Shown piece after piece: positions 28,766 through 38,191 of a stretch of 46,766 nucleotides of DNA. Each line of letters starts with the position of its first letter. Position 1 is the stretch's first letter. Position numbers and translations under genes: made by a program. The notes under the pieces are model-generated. The model made no database searches. It saw only the letters and a program-made list of their open reading frames with translations, and had not been told where the DNA came from. The stretch lies in the NCBI GenBank assembly GCA_015228935.1, contig JADGCO010000025.1:1-46766 (forward strand), given 5' to 3'. This stretch comes from Magnetococcales bacterium (GTDB lineage Bacteria > Pseudomonadota > Magnetococcia > Magnetococcales > DC0425bin3).

Positions 28766-30037
28766 TTGGTGACGGGTCGGCCCAAGGTTCATGAAGGACA
28801 TCACAACACACTGCTGCTCGTGGTGGCGCTGGTGATGATCCTCATGACCCTGATATTGGCGACACAGCCCTTGTTTCTGCGGCAAATTCTCTCTCTGGGA
28901 CGGGAAAATGCCGGTTTTGTCAATGCCAACATTCAAGTCGCCACGGAAGTGATCGAAATGGTCCTCGTGGGCTACCTGGGCTATCTGTCGGACCGGTTTG
29001 GCCGGGTTCCCATCCTGTTTTACGGCTTTTTGCTGTCCGGGGCCATGGCCCTGCTGATCCCGTTTTGCGGCAGTATCGCCCTGTTCCTGGGTGTGGAGGC
29101 CCTGGCCGTCTACTATCTGGCCCGGGTCCTGATGTCCCTGGGAACGACGGCCGTCTGGCCCCAGCTCGCCACCATGACGGGAGACTACAGCACACCCGAC
29201 AATCGGACCCGGGTGCTGACCAGGGCCGGCTTCATGACCGCCTTTGGCGCAACCCTGGTCTACGCCATTCTGATGCAACTGACCCAATATGTCGGCGTCC
29301 AGACCATCATGCTGTTTGCGGCCCTGGTGGCCCTGGCCGGGGCCTGGCTGGTCCACCATTTTCTCATCGAAACCGCACCCCGCCTCCAGGACCCCCGCTT
29401 TCCCTTTCAGCGCCTGTTGACATTACTCAAGCAAAGCAAAGAGCTGCGTCTCAGTTTCCTGGCCGCCTTCTCCTCCCGCAACGACATGGTGATCATCGGC
29501 CTGTTTCTCATGACGTGGTTCATCTATTTCAGTGACATGCTGCCGGATGTCAGCAGCAACCAGGCCGCCGGGCGGGCCGGATTCGTCATTGGCTTCATCG
29601 GTCTCGTGGTCCTGGTCTCCATCCCCGTCTGGGGTCACATTACCGAACGCTACGGCCCGATCCGCTCCGTCCTGATGGGACTGCTCCTGTCGGGAGTGGG
29701 CTTTTTGACCTTCGGCCTGATCATCAACCCCTTGAGCTGGTGGTCCCTGGTCCCGGCCCTGCTGGTCGGTCTGGGTCAGGCCGGCTGCATCCTGGCCCCA
29801 CAAATCCTGGTGATGGATCATGCCGAAGAAGAGATCAGCGGCTCGGTGATGGGGGCCTTCAATACCGCCGGCTGTATCGGCATCGTTTTTTTTCTGCAGG
29901 TCGGCGGCATTCTGTTCGACTGGGTCGGCCCTACCGCCCCCTTCCTGTTCACCGGATTGTCCAACCTGCTCATCACTTTATACGGAGCGGCAAATTTTTT
30001 GCATACCGGAATCGCCACCTCCGACCAACTGGAGTGA
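28766..30037 (+). CDS. mamH: MamH, magnetosome major-facilitator transporter
   Basis: 423 residues with about twelve transmembrane helices. The MFS motif A-like loop reads LGYLSDRFGRVP between helices 2 and 3. The placement directly before mamI and mamE is the conserved start of the mamAB operon. MamH is thought to help import iron or related ions into magnetosomes or the cell and affects crystal size and number; the exact substrate is not settled. The start is TTG 28766 or GTG 28769, both just after a purine-rich GGGAGAAGGGG. No strong promoter was identified in the 225 bases between the transposase-like gene and this start. Codon use is GC-richer than in the preceding unknown genes. The 5' end of the operon appears to be here. 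Confidence 0.93.
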   Translation: MVTGRPKVHEGHHNTLLLVVALVMILMTLILATQPLFLRQILSLGRENAGFVNANIQVATEVIEMVLVGYLGYLSDRFGRVPILFYGFLLSGAMALLIPFCGSIALFLGVEALAVYYLARVLMSLGTTAVWPQLATMTGDYSTPDNRTRVLTRAGFMTAFGATLVYAILMQLTQYVGVQTIMLFAALVALAGAWLVHHFLIETAPRLQDPRFPFQRLLTLLKQSKELRLSFLAAFSSRNDMVIIGLFLMTWFIYFSDMLPDVSSNQAAGRAGFVIGFIGLVVLVSIPVWGHITERYGPIRSVLMGLLLSGVGFLTFGLIINPLSWWSLVPALLVGLGQAGCILAPQILVMDHAEEEISGSVMGAFNTAGCIGIVFFLQVGGILFDWVGPTAPFLFTGLSNLLITLYGAANFLHTGIATSDQLE

Positions 30038-30252
30038 ACCGTCCCGGTCGCAGCCGCATCCGCCAGGCCGCCGCCGCAGGAGATGTCGGGGGTGCGCAAA
30101 ACTCCTGGAGATTTCCAACACATGTGGATAGACTTCCAGGAGATGGTGTGTTTCGGGTTGTCTGGCCAGTTCCATGAACAAAGCCTGGAATCCGGCGGCA
30201 GCACGACTCGGGTGAATTGTTGGCGCTTATTTTCAATGGGAAAAATCGGATC

Positions 30253-30507
30253 ATGCCGAGCATCATAATCGGATTGGTGGCCATCTCGCTTGGCCTGTGG
30301 GGGTTGTCTGCCTGGTGGTGGTCCATGGTCGAATTTTTGCGGGGCGTGGTGCCGCTCTTCCTGGTCATGTTCGGCTTCATTGCCCTGGGAGCCGGTGTGA
30401 CCCGCATGCGGGAGGTCAGTTCACATCCTGCCCGGGAGAAGGATGCAGATACGGAAGAGCTGCGTGACCCCCCGTCATCATCCAAGCCGATGAGTGGACT
30501 GGAATGA
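30253..30507 (+). CDS. mamI: MamI, magnetosome membrane biogenesis protein
   Basis: 84 residues. ATG 30253 gives the family N-terminus MPSIIIGLVAISLGLWG, followed by the characteristic SAWWWSMVEFLRGVVPLFLV and a second helix FGFIALGAGV, then a hydrophilic tail about 25 residues long that is a little longer than in Magnetospirillum. The frame is open 12 codons upstream, but that extension is not family-like. MamI is a two-helix protein of the magnetosome membrane that is essential for membrane invagination in Magnetospirillum. The gene is 215 bases after mamH and its stop overlaps the mamE start by four bases (ATGA), indicating coupled translation. Confidence 0.9.
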   Translation: MPSIIIGLVAISLGLWGLSAWWWSMVEFLRGVVPLFLVMFGFIALGAGVTRMREVSSHPAREKDADTEELRDPPSSSKPMSGLE

Positions 30508-32726
30508 CACCAGAGCAGGATCCGAATTGCGGACGTGGCTTCCTGAAGTATCTTTTTCTCGTGGGAGGAGCGTCCATCATTCTTTTGGCCGCAACCTTCT
30601 GGTGGGGCCGGTTCACCCCGGGCGATGCCAGAGCGGCCCGTCAAAAGTTTGCCGCTGAACGGAATGCCGCACTCCCGGGACAGGGTGGCCGCCTCGCCCC
30701 CGGTGGACAGACCGGGCCGGTCGCCGTGCCCGTTGCCGCCACGGTCCCCCTGGACACACCAGGCACCCAACTTGACCCGTTGCCGAATGGTTCCACCGGA
30801 ACCCCGACCCGCTTTGCAGCCGTGTCGCGACTCCTGCTGCCCAGTGTGGTCAATGTCAGTGCCACCAATGTCCGGGGAGCAGAGATCAATCCCGCACCCG
30901 CCAATGGCACCCGGGACACCCCTCCGCCCGGTCCCGGCGGCACCAGCCCCGCTCCCACCCCTCCCCAATCGCCGGCCCTGCAATATGCCGATCCTTTCAG
31001 CGGCGTCACGACCGAAAGTATCGGCTCCGGCGTCGTGGTCACGGCGGATGGTTATATTCTCTCCAATTATCATGTCGTTGAAAAATCGAAACATGTCTTC
31101 GTCACCGTGTTCAACGCCCAGGGCAGCAGCCAGGTCGTGCCCGCCGAAATCGTCACCCTGGATGCCCGCCGTGACCTCTCCCTGCTCAAGGTCGATATCG
31201 AGACGCCCCTGCAACCGGCGGCGTTCGGTGACAGTTCGCGCATCAATGTGGGTGATCCGGTCATTGCCATCGGCAGCCCGTTTGGTCTCGACCAGACCGT
31301 GAGCCAGGGCATCATCTCCGGCAAGCGCAAGGCGATCAACATCGGGGGCGTCATGCATCGGGGACTGATCCAGACCGATGCCGCCATCAATCGCGGCAAC
31401 TCGGGCGGCCCCCTGGTCGATGGCACCGGGTATGTCATCGGCATCAATACGGCCATTTACACCACGACCAACGCCTTTGCCGGTGTCGGCTTTGCCGTCC
31501 CCTCGAACACGGCCCGGGAGTTTCTGGAAGAGACGCTGCAACTGCCAACCATCACCCCCAATCTTGGCAGATTCATCGGCCTGGGTGGTGGCACACATGT
31601 GGCCGCCCGACCACCCCCCCCCATCCTGGCCAATGCCGCCCCCCCCCATGAGGATCGGGGGCCTTGCGCCAATTGCCATCAAATATTGCCAGCACCTCCT
31701 GGTGCCCTGCCGGCGGCCTTCAACCAGCCTGGCCCCCCGGGTGCGGATGGCGGCTGGCACCGCAACCGGGCCGATGCCTGGTACATGTTCGATCCGAGTG
31801 GGGCCGTTGGCCTGAATCCCGCCATGGTCAATTCCGCCGGTGCGCAAAATGGCATGAAAATGGCATCACCCCCTGCCAGTGCCGTAGCTCCCGGTACAGG
31901 CACGTCAGCACCCCCAGAGGATGAAGCACTTGCCGGTCAGCAGATCAATACCCTGTTCGGCATGACCGTCACCCTCCTGGATGCCCAGAAGGCCGGCCAA
32001 CAAAACATTTCGCTGCCCAAGGGAGCCATGATCGAGACCGTATCGCCCGGCTCGCTGGCTGCGCAGGCCGGCCTGCAACCGGGGGATGTCATTCACAAGG
32101 TGGAAGGTCGGTGGGTGGAAAATCTGAGTGTGCTGGCAAAAAGATTACTGAATTCCAATCCGGGTGATGAGGTGCGCCTCGCGGTCGCCAATGGCGGACA
32201 ACGACGCCCCGTCTACATGCGGATTCCACCGCGTGACACCATGATCAATCTGGGCAACCAGGCCCAGGCCCAGGCCCAGGCCCAGGCTGTGGCCCTGACC
32301 GGTTTGACGGCACCCGTCGGACCCGGGCAATGGGGCCAGGCAACCCAGCCCATGCAGGCCCAACCCATGCTGGATATAACCCCGGTGCTGACGCCAGGCA
32401 ATGGTCCCGCAGCACCGGGAAACAAACCAGCCCGGACCCCGGCCAAGCCCCCCGTTCCGGCGGAATTCGAATGGATGGGCATGGAAATGGCCCCCACCAA
32501 ACCGGGGGTACAAGGGGCACGCGGCGGGTCCATCAGCGAAGTGACGGCTGGTTCGCCGGCAGCACGTGCGGGACTGCACGTGGGCGATGTCATCCTCGCC
32601 ATCAACGGAATCCCTGTTCCCGACGGTGCCGCACTGGATCAGGCCATCAAAGCGGCAGCCGGACGACAGTGGACCCTGCTTGAAGTGGAACGAAATGGAA
32701 CAAGGATGTTTTCCAAGATTCAATAA
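30504..32726 (+). CDS. mamE: MamE, HtrA-like magnetosome protease with one c-type heme motif
   Basis: 740 residues. One N-terminal membrane anchor (about 14-34) is followed by a Pro/Gly-rich linker, then a trypsin-like domain with an intact-looking triad: His190 (SNYHVVE), Asp224 (ARRDLSLLK) and Ser300 (NRGNSGGPL). A magnetochrome motif follows, PPHEDRGPCANCHQI, with the heme-binding CxxCH at residues 388-392. Two PDZ domains lie at about 483-575 and 655-735, separated by a Gln/Ala repeat (QAQAQAQAQA) and a Pro-rich linker. MamE promotes protein localisation to magnetosomes and, by proteolysis, maturation of crystals. Characterised Magnetospirillum MamE has two CxxCH motifs; I find only one here. 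The total length is like the known proteins. It overlaps mamI by four bases. Confidence 0.95.
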   Translation: MTPEQDPNCGRGFLKYLFLVGGASIILLAATFWWGRFTPGDARAARQKFAAERNAALPGQGGRLAPGGQTGPVAVPVAATVPLDTPGTQLDPLPNGSTGTPTRFAAVSRLLLPSVVNVSATNVRGAEINPAPANGTRDTPPPGPGGTSPAPTPPQSPALQYADPFSGVTTESIGSGVVVTADGYILSNYHVVEKSKHVFVTVFNAQGSSQVVPAEIVTLDARRDLSLLKVDIETPLQPAAFGDSSRINVGDPVIAIGSPFGLDQTVSQGIISGKRKAINIGGVMHRGLIQTDAAINRGNSGGPLVDGTGYVIGINTAIYTTTNAFAGVGFAVPSNTAREFLEETLQLPTITPNLGRFIGLGGGTHVAARPPPPILANAAPPHEDRGPCANCHQILPAPPGALPAAFNQPGPPGADGGWHRNRADAWYMFDPSGAVGLNPAMVNSAGAQNGMKMASPPASAVAPGTGTSAPPEDEALAGQQINTLFGMTVTLLDAQKAGQQNISLPKGAMIETVSPGSLAAQAGLQPGDVIHKVEGRWVENLSVLAKRLLNSNPGDEVRLAVANGGQRRPVYMRIPPRDTMINLGNQAQAQAQAQAVALTGLTAPVGPGQWGQATQPMQAQPMLDITPVLTPGNGPAAPGNKPARTPAKPPVPAEFEWMGMEMAPTKPGVQGARGGSISEVTAGSPAARAGLHVGDVILAINGIPVPDGAALDQAIKAAAGRQWTLLEVERNGTRMFSKIQ

Positions 32727-32750
32727 AGTTCCGGAAACATCCGGTGCCTG

Positions 32751-32790
32751 CATGCCGAATCCCCCTGGCGGAAGAGGGGGACTTGGCATG
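32751..32790 (+). promoter_or_regulatory. Long hairpin between mamE and the giant repeat gene
   Basis: An inverted repeat pairs CATGCCGAATCCCCCT (32751-32766) with AGGGGGACTTGGCATG (32775-32790) around an eight-base loop. The stem is 16 pairs with one mismatch and one G-U. No T-run follows, so it is not a standard terminator. It might be a pause, processing or stability element that sets different expression of the mamH-I-E part and the downstream genes. This is inference from structure and position only. Confidence 0.6.
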
Positions 32791-32928
32791 GCCGGAACAG
32801 GAAACCGGCGGCGGGCGTGACAGACGCGAAAAATTACGGTCAAATCAGTCAACGGATTCTGGTAAAGTGAATCCATCGCCGGAATCGGTATCCAGAAGCT
32901 CCAAAGATGCGGTGCAATCGGTTCAGCC

Positions 32929-35900
32929 ATGTCGGAAAATGTCACCAGAATGGATAAAGAGCGCTCCCGTTCAGCCCGTTTGCGTGGCATCGCGGCCTTT
33001 CGTTCCGCAGCCAAGGAGTTGGCCGAGTTGACCCGTCAACGCCGGGAAGGAATGCAGAAAGCCACCGAGGTCGCGGTTGCAGCGGCCTTGCATGTTTCGC
33101 CTGTTCCGTCTATCGTCGCATCCGTTTCAACCCCCGAATTGGCCATGCCGGCGGTAACATCCTTTGCTGACCCAGGCCAGGTGCCACCCCCAACCAGGGA
33201 GCATGATGGCCGGCCAGCAGTCAAGGCAACTTCCATGGTACCTGCGGTCATGATGACATCCACAATACCGGAAGGAAGCACAGGAATGGCATCCGAGAGG
33301 CGGGACGCTCCTCAACCGGAACGAGGCTCAATTCCGGCGTCCGCCAGGCAAGAAACCTTCCAACCGGAAATAAGCCCAACCCCGATGTCTGCCAGGCAAG
33401 AGACCCCCCAACCGGAACAAGGCTCGGTCCCGACGTCCGCCAGACAAGAGACACCCCAACCGGAAATAAGCCCAACCCCGACGTCCGCCAGACAAGAGGC
33501 CCCACAACCGGAAATAAGCCCAGCCCCGACGTCCGCCAGACAAGAGGCCCCACAACCGGAAATAAGCCCAGCCCCGACGTCCGCCAGACAAGAGGCCCCA
33601 CAACCGGAAATAAGCCCAACCCCGACGTCCGCCAGACAAGAGGCCCCACAACCGGAAATAAGCCCAGCCCCGACGTCCGCCAGACAAGAGGCCCCACAAC
33701 CGGAAATAAGCCCAGCCCCGACGTCCGCCAGACAAGAGACACCCCAACCGGAGCAAGGCTCAACCCCGGTGTTCACCAGGCAAGAAATTCCTCAACCGGA
33801 AAAAAGCCCGGGAGCGGTGTCTGCAAGGCAAGGTACTTCTCAGAAGGTGGCGGAAATTGATCTGCCCCTTGCGGCCGGTCCTGTTTCCCTGGGAGAGGTG
33901 GCCGATATTGTTCTGCCATTGCCCGGGGAAAGGGTTTCTGCACCTTCCCAACCCGACTTGAAACAACCCGTCAAGACATTGACCGAAAAACCGCCCCGCA
34001 AGCCAACAGCGGACCCCTCCATCATCGAAGAGGCAACGCACCCTGTCCTGTTGGCCCTGATGGGAAAAAAAACCGGGCGCAACCGGGCAGGCAAGACTTC
34101 GACCCCGGTCACCCCCCCCCCGGTCACAGCTCCGAACGACACGGTCGCGACGACCCCTGCCACACTGGCTGAACAGGCCCATCAGGTCGCCAAAAGGGCA
34201 GGCGCGGACAAGGAACGCAACCTGCCCGATCCAGCCCGACTGCGACACCAGGCGGAAACCTGGACGACGCACCCCGAAACGGCTGGCTCTTCATGGGCAA
34301 AACCGGAGTCGGTCGCCGTCCCCGTCCGGAAAGGGCGCCGTGCCTCCCCTCCTGCCCAAACAGTACCCTGGTCTTCCTCGACATCAGGCATTGTGCTGCT
34401 GAGTGAATCGCAGCCACCTGCGTCCAGTGACCGGGGCAAAGAGGCATCGGCAGCAACGCCGCACCCCTCGGACACGACCGATCTCATTTCGAGACGCTCC
34501 ACCCGGCAAATGATCGGCCTGGATGTCTGGAAAGGCAGCGCCTCGGGCGTGGCCGTCCTCTCCATGCCGGACTCGGCTCTCGCACCAGCCAACACCCAGG
34601 CAGCAAAAAACGGTTCCACCCCCTGGGTGGCAGCGGTCGGCGCTGCGGATGCCCAGGTTGGCAAAACCGGCCTGGCTTCCCGGTCGGCGTCAGCCGACAC
34701 GACGCCTGCCCAGGTTGACAAACCGGGTCCGATCCCCTGGTCGGCAACGCCCTGCCCAATGCCTGCCCAGGTTGACAGGCCAGGCCCGGCTCCCCGGCCA
34801 GCGATGGATGCCGGGATTGACAAACCGGGTCCGGCATCCAGGAAAGCGACAGCGGCCAGGATTGACAAACCGGATCCGGCATCCAGGCCAGCAACGGAGG
34901 CCAGGATTGACAAACCGGGTCCGACTCCCTGGACAGCAGCAGGTGCCGAAGTGGACAAGCCAGGTCCGGTTCTCTGGTCGGCGACAGCCAGCATGACCGA
35001 TATCCAGGCTGAAAATCCCGGTTTGGCTCCCTGGTTGGTGTATGCCGGACAGGTGCATGCCGCCCGCCGCAAAAGACGTGTGCCGGCCAGCACGATCGCG
35101 GCCATGGTCGGCAGCCGGATTCCCGCCCCGGCAGATGCCAAGCCGCCTCTGGATAAGACCCAGGTTGGGGTGAACGGTGCCATGCCACCGGAAAAGACCC
35201 AGGTTCGGGAAACCGGTGCCATGCCCGCCACACTACGGGCGACAACACCCTGGTCAGTCATCGCCGCCTCTCCGACAGGGAGTACATCCCCTGCGACAGC
35301 CGGTGTCCCGCAACCTGCACCTGCAAACGATCTTGCGCTCCCGCGCCAGCAAAAAAAAGGGCTGCCAGCCGCTCTCGCCCGGACAACCCCGGAACAGGCA
35401 CCTGTGACGCCGGTATCCGTGACGTCGGCACCCGAGTTGAACGCCGTGCGCACTGCGTCGGGACCCTGGTGGCCCGGCAAACCGGGACAGAGTGCCGCTC
35501 CTTCTTCCGACCAGCAGGTCCCGTTTCAGGCTGCTGCACAAGCAGAACCTGAAGAACAGAACAAGGAGACGGAACCAGCCGTTGAGACAATGACCCTCAA
35601 CAAGGCAATACCCGTCACCGGCAAAGGCAGGCCTGACTTTGTCGATCTGGTCAATCATCTGCAATGGCACGTTCCCCAACTCTCCCCCGTCGCGGCAGAC
35701 CCTGTGCCCCCCCCATCCGCCGAGGCGGATGCAGGGTTGTCGGCCTGGGGTGCGCTCGTGGCCCAGTTCGGAACCCGACGTGGTGAAGTCAAGTACGGCT
35801 TCTGCCCCCTGCCGGTCGTTGCGGTCGGCGGCGCTTCGGACCCGCTCCCGGAAGCGACAGCCCAGGAAGAGGAACCGGTGCCCCCTGCGGGCATTCCCTG

Positions 35901-38058
35901 GCGGAAATCCCGCCTGGAACCTGCCGGACTGGTCAGCCAGGCGACCACGGATGCGGTACAACCGACAATCCGGGAATTGGTCGATACCCGGGATGGCCAC
36001 CCCGCCGGCCCGAAGAAAGACTCACCGGCAAAAGAGACCCAACAAAACGCCCTGCCGGAAGAGACCAAAACAGGCACCCCGGCAGAAAATGTGCAGAAGG
36101 ATTCCACGCCGGAAGCAGCGCAGAAGGATTCCACGCCGGAAGCGGCCAGGAATCATGACACGGCCCATGAAACCGGGAAAAACGTCCCGGCACAAGAGGC
36201 CATGCAGGATTCCACACCAAAGGCGTCCCACAATGAGTCTGGATCATCCGCACAGCCGGAATCCCCCGAGACCCCGTTGACGGCCTCCTATCATAAACGG
36301 AGTACGACGCCCCGGATTCCCAACTCGGTCCGGGAACTGGGCGGCTTTGTCGGCCACCACCCCCTTGGCCAATCGATCTGGGGCCTGGTTTCTAAAAAAA
36401 CTTTCTGGAAACATCGTTTTGCAGAGACAGCAGTGCAGGAGATCAAACGCCGGGAAAACTCCTTCAAGGGACCGAAGGTTCCCTTTTTCACCCATGGCTG
36501 GCCCACCATCTACTCGACCGATGTTCTCTCCGGGCCGTTCGGCGTTCTCTGGAACGAACACGCCGCGCCAGGAGTCTCCGCCATGACCATTGGACTGCCC
36601 GCCACCGGGCAGTTCATGCCGGCAAAAAAAACGGAACATCATCCCCTTGCCATGCCGAAGTTTCACGTGGAAGGCATTCTGGATATTCTGGGACAACCCG
36701 TATTCCAATCCCAATCCTGGACCTCGGGGCGGCGTACTTCTCCAGGTCGGTTCATCGCCTATCCACCCCCCGTTCCCGGCAGAAGAACCAAGGCAAGAAG
36801 TGACTGGTGGAAAACAATCAGCCAGGGAGATTCACACAGGAGTTTTTTTCAAAACGCCCACTCCCCGGCACCCGCGTCAACCACCCCTGAAATGGCCACT
36901 GCGGACAACACGACTGAAAAGGAAAAAATCGCCGCTTCCGACCGTGCGTGGCAGCAATTGGCAGGACCAGCGGAAATTCAGAATCTGAAAGAGTTTTTCG
37001 CCGGCTTGCGCACCACCACACAAAAGCCGTTCGAGAATGATTTTTTGTCAGCGACAAAGCTTGATTTGAAAATGGAATCGACGCATAGTACGCCCTCAGG
37101 ATACGGGAAGGATGTCGTTGACGATAGAAATCTGCCTTCTTCCCCGGTCCCTGTGATTCAATTTATCGAGGACAGACTTGTGCCGGTAATAACTTTGGAA
37201 CCAGAGAGTGGTGCCCAGGTGGAGCGTACCCCGGAAAAAATCGGATCTGCGCCCGACAGCAGCACAAGAACGGTCGAAAAATCCCGACCGCAGGCAGCCG
37301 TGGATCCTGTGCCCATGCCGACAGATCCGGTCGCCCCGGTCGTCGTGATTCCGGTCGCTTCGGTACCGGTCGCCCCTGCCGCATCGGTCGCTGCGGCTCC
37401 GGTCGCTCCTGCCGCACAAGTCGTCATGGTTCCGGTCGCTCCTGTCGCACCGGACACCGTGGTTTCTGCCGTACCGGTTGTCATGGCTCCGGTCACCTCT
37501 GCCGCACCAATCGCCATAGTCCCCGCCACCATGACATCCCCGGCTCCGGTGCCCAGTATGGACGAAATCGTGCATGACAAAGCCGGGGCACAAGCCAAGG
37601 CAGAACCTTTTGCCACGGTCAAACAGGTACCTATCGGTGATGACGTGAACAACATGTCAGAAATACAGGCTGGAACAACCCGCCCCGTCGAACCAGTATC
37701 CATCAGGCAGGAATCAGCCAACGCCCTGGATCTGGATGAAATGGAAACCGTACAAGCCCCTGCCGTTAGAACAACACCGCAATCCAACAGGCAGGAATCA
37801 ACCAGCAGTCTGGATCTGGATGAAATGGGAACCGTACAAGCCCCTGCCGCCAAGGCGGTACCGCCCAAAGCTGCCCGGCAGCAAACCGCCCGGAAGCCGT
37901 CTGATGCCATCCCGGTCGAAGACCTGGCCACCGGGTTTGCCAACCTCATGGGAGATGGCGTGGAAGGTGTCGTCAAAGGGGCGTCGTGGCTGGTGGGAAA
38001 AGTGCAGAAAGTCAGGTCTGGTGAGAAAGTCAGGTCTGGTGTGGGAAAAACTCATTGA
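32929..38058 (+). CDS. Giant repeat-rich protein in the mamJ position
   Basis: 1709 residues between mamE and mamK, where Magnetospirillum has mamJ (about 430-470 residues, also repeat-rich, tethering vesicles to MamK). It has no signal peptide, no membrane helix and almost no Cys. A basic N-terminus (about 1-55, ARLRGIAAFRSAAKELAEL) is followed by an exact 16-residue repeat array (about 123-304) and a Pro/Ala/Thr-rich part with an [IV]DKPGPxxW motif recurring about every 16-20 residues (about 590-705). A less repetitive stretch at about 1117-1310, rich in Trp, Phe and Gly, may fold (VRELGGFVGHHPLGQSIWGL). A Val-Ala-Pro run follows near 1465-1530, then two copies of LDLDEM(E/G)TVQAPA, and a C-terminal helix DGVEGVVKGASWLVGKVQKV. 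ATG 32929 lacks a good ribosome-binding site; ATG 32950 is an alternative. A chain-assembly role is inference from position. Confidence 0.85.
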   Translation: MSENVTRMDKERSRSARLRGIAAFRSAAKELAELTRQRREGMQKATEVAVAAALHVSPVPSIVASVSTPELAMPAVTSFADPGQVPPPTREHDGRPAVKATSMVPAVMMTSTIPEGSTGMASERRDAPQPERGSIPASARQETFQPEISPTPMSARQETPQPEQGSVPTSARQETPQPEISPTPTSARQEAPQPEISPAPTSARQEAPQPEISPAPTSARQEAPQPEISPTPTSARQEAPQPEISPAPTSARQEAPQPEISPAPTSARQETPQPEQGSTPVFTRQEIPQPEKSPGAVSARQGTSQKVAEIDLPLAAGPVSLGEVADIVLPLPGERVSAPSQPDLKQPVKTLTEKPPRKPTADPSIIEEATHPVLLALMGKKTGRNRAGKTSTPVTPPPVTAPNDTVATTPATLAEQAHQVAKRAGADKERNLPDPARLRHQAETWTTHPETAGSSWAKPESVAVPVRKGRRASPPAQTVPWSSSTSGIVLLSESQPPASSDRGKEASAATPHPSDTTDLISRRSTRQMIGLDVWKGSASGVAVLSMPDSALAPANTQAAKNGSTPWVAAVGAADAQVGKTGLASRSASADTTPAQVDKPGPIPWSATPCPMPAQVDRPGPAPRPAMDAGIDKPGPASRKATAARIDKPDPASRPATEARIDKPGPTPWTAAGAEVDKPGPVLWSATASMTDIQAENPGLAPWLVYAGQVHAARRKRRVPASTIAAMVGSRIPAPADAKPPLDKTQVGVNGAMPPEKTQVRETGAMPATLRATTPWSVIAASPTGSTSPATAGVPQPAPANDLALPRQQKKGLPAALARTTPEQAPVTPVSVTSAPELNAVRTASGPWWPGKPGQSAAPSSDQQVPFQAAAQAEPEEQNKETEPAVETMTLNKAIPVTGKGRPDFVDLVNHLQWHVPQLSPVAADPVPPPSAEADAGLSAWGALVAQFGTRRGEVKYGFCPLPVVAVGGASDPLPEATAQEEEPVPPAGIPWRKSRLEPAGLVSQATTDAVQPTIRELVDTRDGHPAGPKKDSPAKETQQNALPEETKTGTPAENVQKDSTPEAAQKDSTPEAARNHDTAHETGKNVPAQEAMQDSTPKASHNESGSSAQPESPETPLTASYHKRSTTPRIPNSVRELGGFVGHHPLGQSIWGLVSKKTFWKHRFAETAVQEIKRRENSFKGPKVPFFTHGWPTIYSTDVLSGPFGVLWNEHAAPGVSAMTIGLPATGQFMPAKKTEHHPLAMPKFHVEGILDILGQPVFQSQSWTSGRRTSPGRFIAYPPPVPGRRTKARSDWWKTISQGDSHRSFFQNAHSPAPASTTPEMATADNTTEKEKIAASDRAWQQLAGPAEIQNLKEFFAGLRTTTQKPFENDFLSATKLDLKMESTHSTPSGYGKDVVDDRNLPSSPVPVIQFIEDRLVPVITLEPESGAQVERTPEKIGSAPDSSTRTVEKSRPQAAVDPVPMPTDPVAPVVVIPVASVPVAPAASVAAAPVAPAAQVVMVPVAPVAPDTVVSAVPVVMAPVTSAAPIAIVPATMTSPAPVPSMDEIVHDKAGAQAKAEPFATVKQVPIGDDVNNMSEIQAGTTRPVEPVSIRQESANALDLDEMETVQAPAVRTTPQSNRQESTSSLDLDEMGTVQAPAAKAVPPKAARQQTARKPSDAIPVEDLATGFANLMGDGVEGVVKGASWLVGKVQKVRSGEKVRSGVGKTH
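33295..33840 (+). repeat. 48-base coding tandem repeat (16-residue units) in the giant protein
   Basis: About 11 units encode variants of SARQEAPQPEISPAPT. The five central units are almost identical at DNA level. The flanking units diverge (RQETFQPEIS, RQETPQPEQGS, RQEIPQPEKSP). The gradient from identical centre to diverged edges is typical of growth by unequal crossing-over or slippage, and copy number probably varies between strains. Each unit has two acidic and one or two basic residues and four Pro. Confidence 0.97.
34690..35060 (+). repeat. Degenerate repeats with an [IV]DKPGPxxW motif
   Basis: Within the giant protein, at least seven spaced copies of a motif like AQVDKPGPIPWSA, AGIDKPGPASRKA, ARIDKPGPTPW and AEVDKPGPVLW recur every 16-20 residues, more diverged than the 48-base array. 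A later partner, IQAENPGLAPW, closes the series. The Trp at the end of many copies could give short binding motifs in an otherwise disordered chain. Confidence 0.8.
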
Positions 38059-38191
38059 TCTCAAAGTTCCCGGCCAACAGGGAGTGTCCAACCTCCAGGA
38101 ACGACAACAAACCCTGTTGACAAAGCAGAATACGCCGTGTGCGAACGGATATGTTTGATGTCTGGGAAAAGTCTGGTGACGAGGAGAGGCT

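Noticed and set aside
30217-30252. A 12-codon N-terminal extension of MamI
   Set aside because: The MPSIIIG start at 30253 matches the family N-terminus and the extension has no similarity.
29973-31847. A 624-codon open frame on the - strand opposite the end of mamH, mamI and mamE
   Set aside because: It is antisense to three recognised genes, has Gly/Arg/Asp-rich composition typical of the reverse of GC-rich coding sequence, and no domain is visible.
33248-33840. The 48-base repeats as a possible CRISPR array, or the repeat-coding frames on the - strand as genes
   Set aside because: The units are contiguous with no unique spacers, stay in one + strand reading frame and continue a long protein, so they are a coding tandem repeat.
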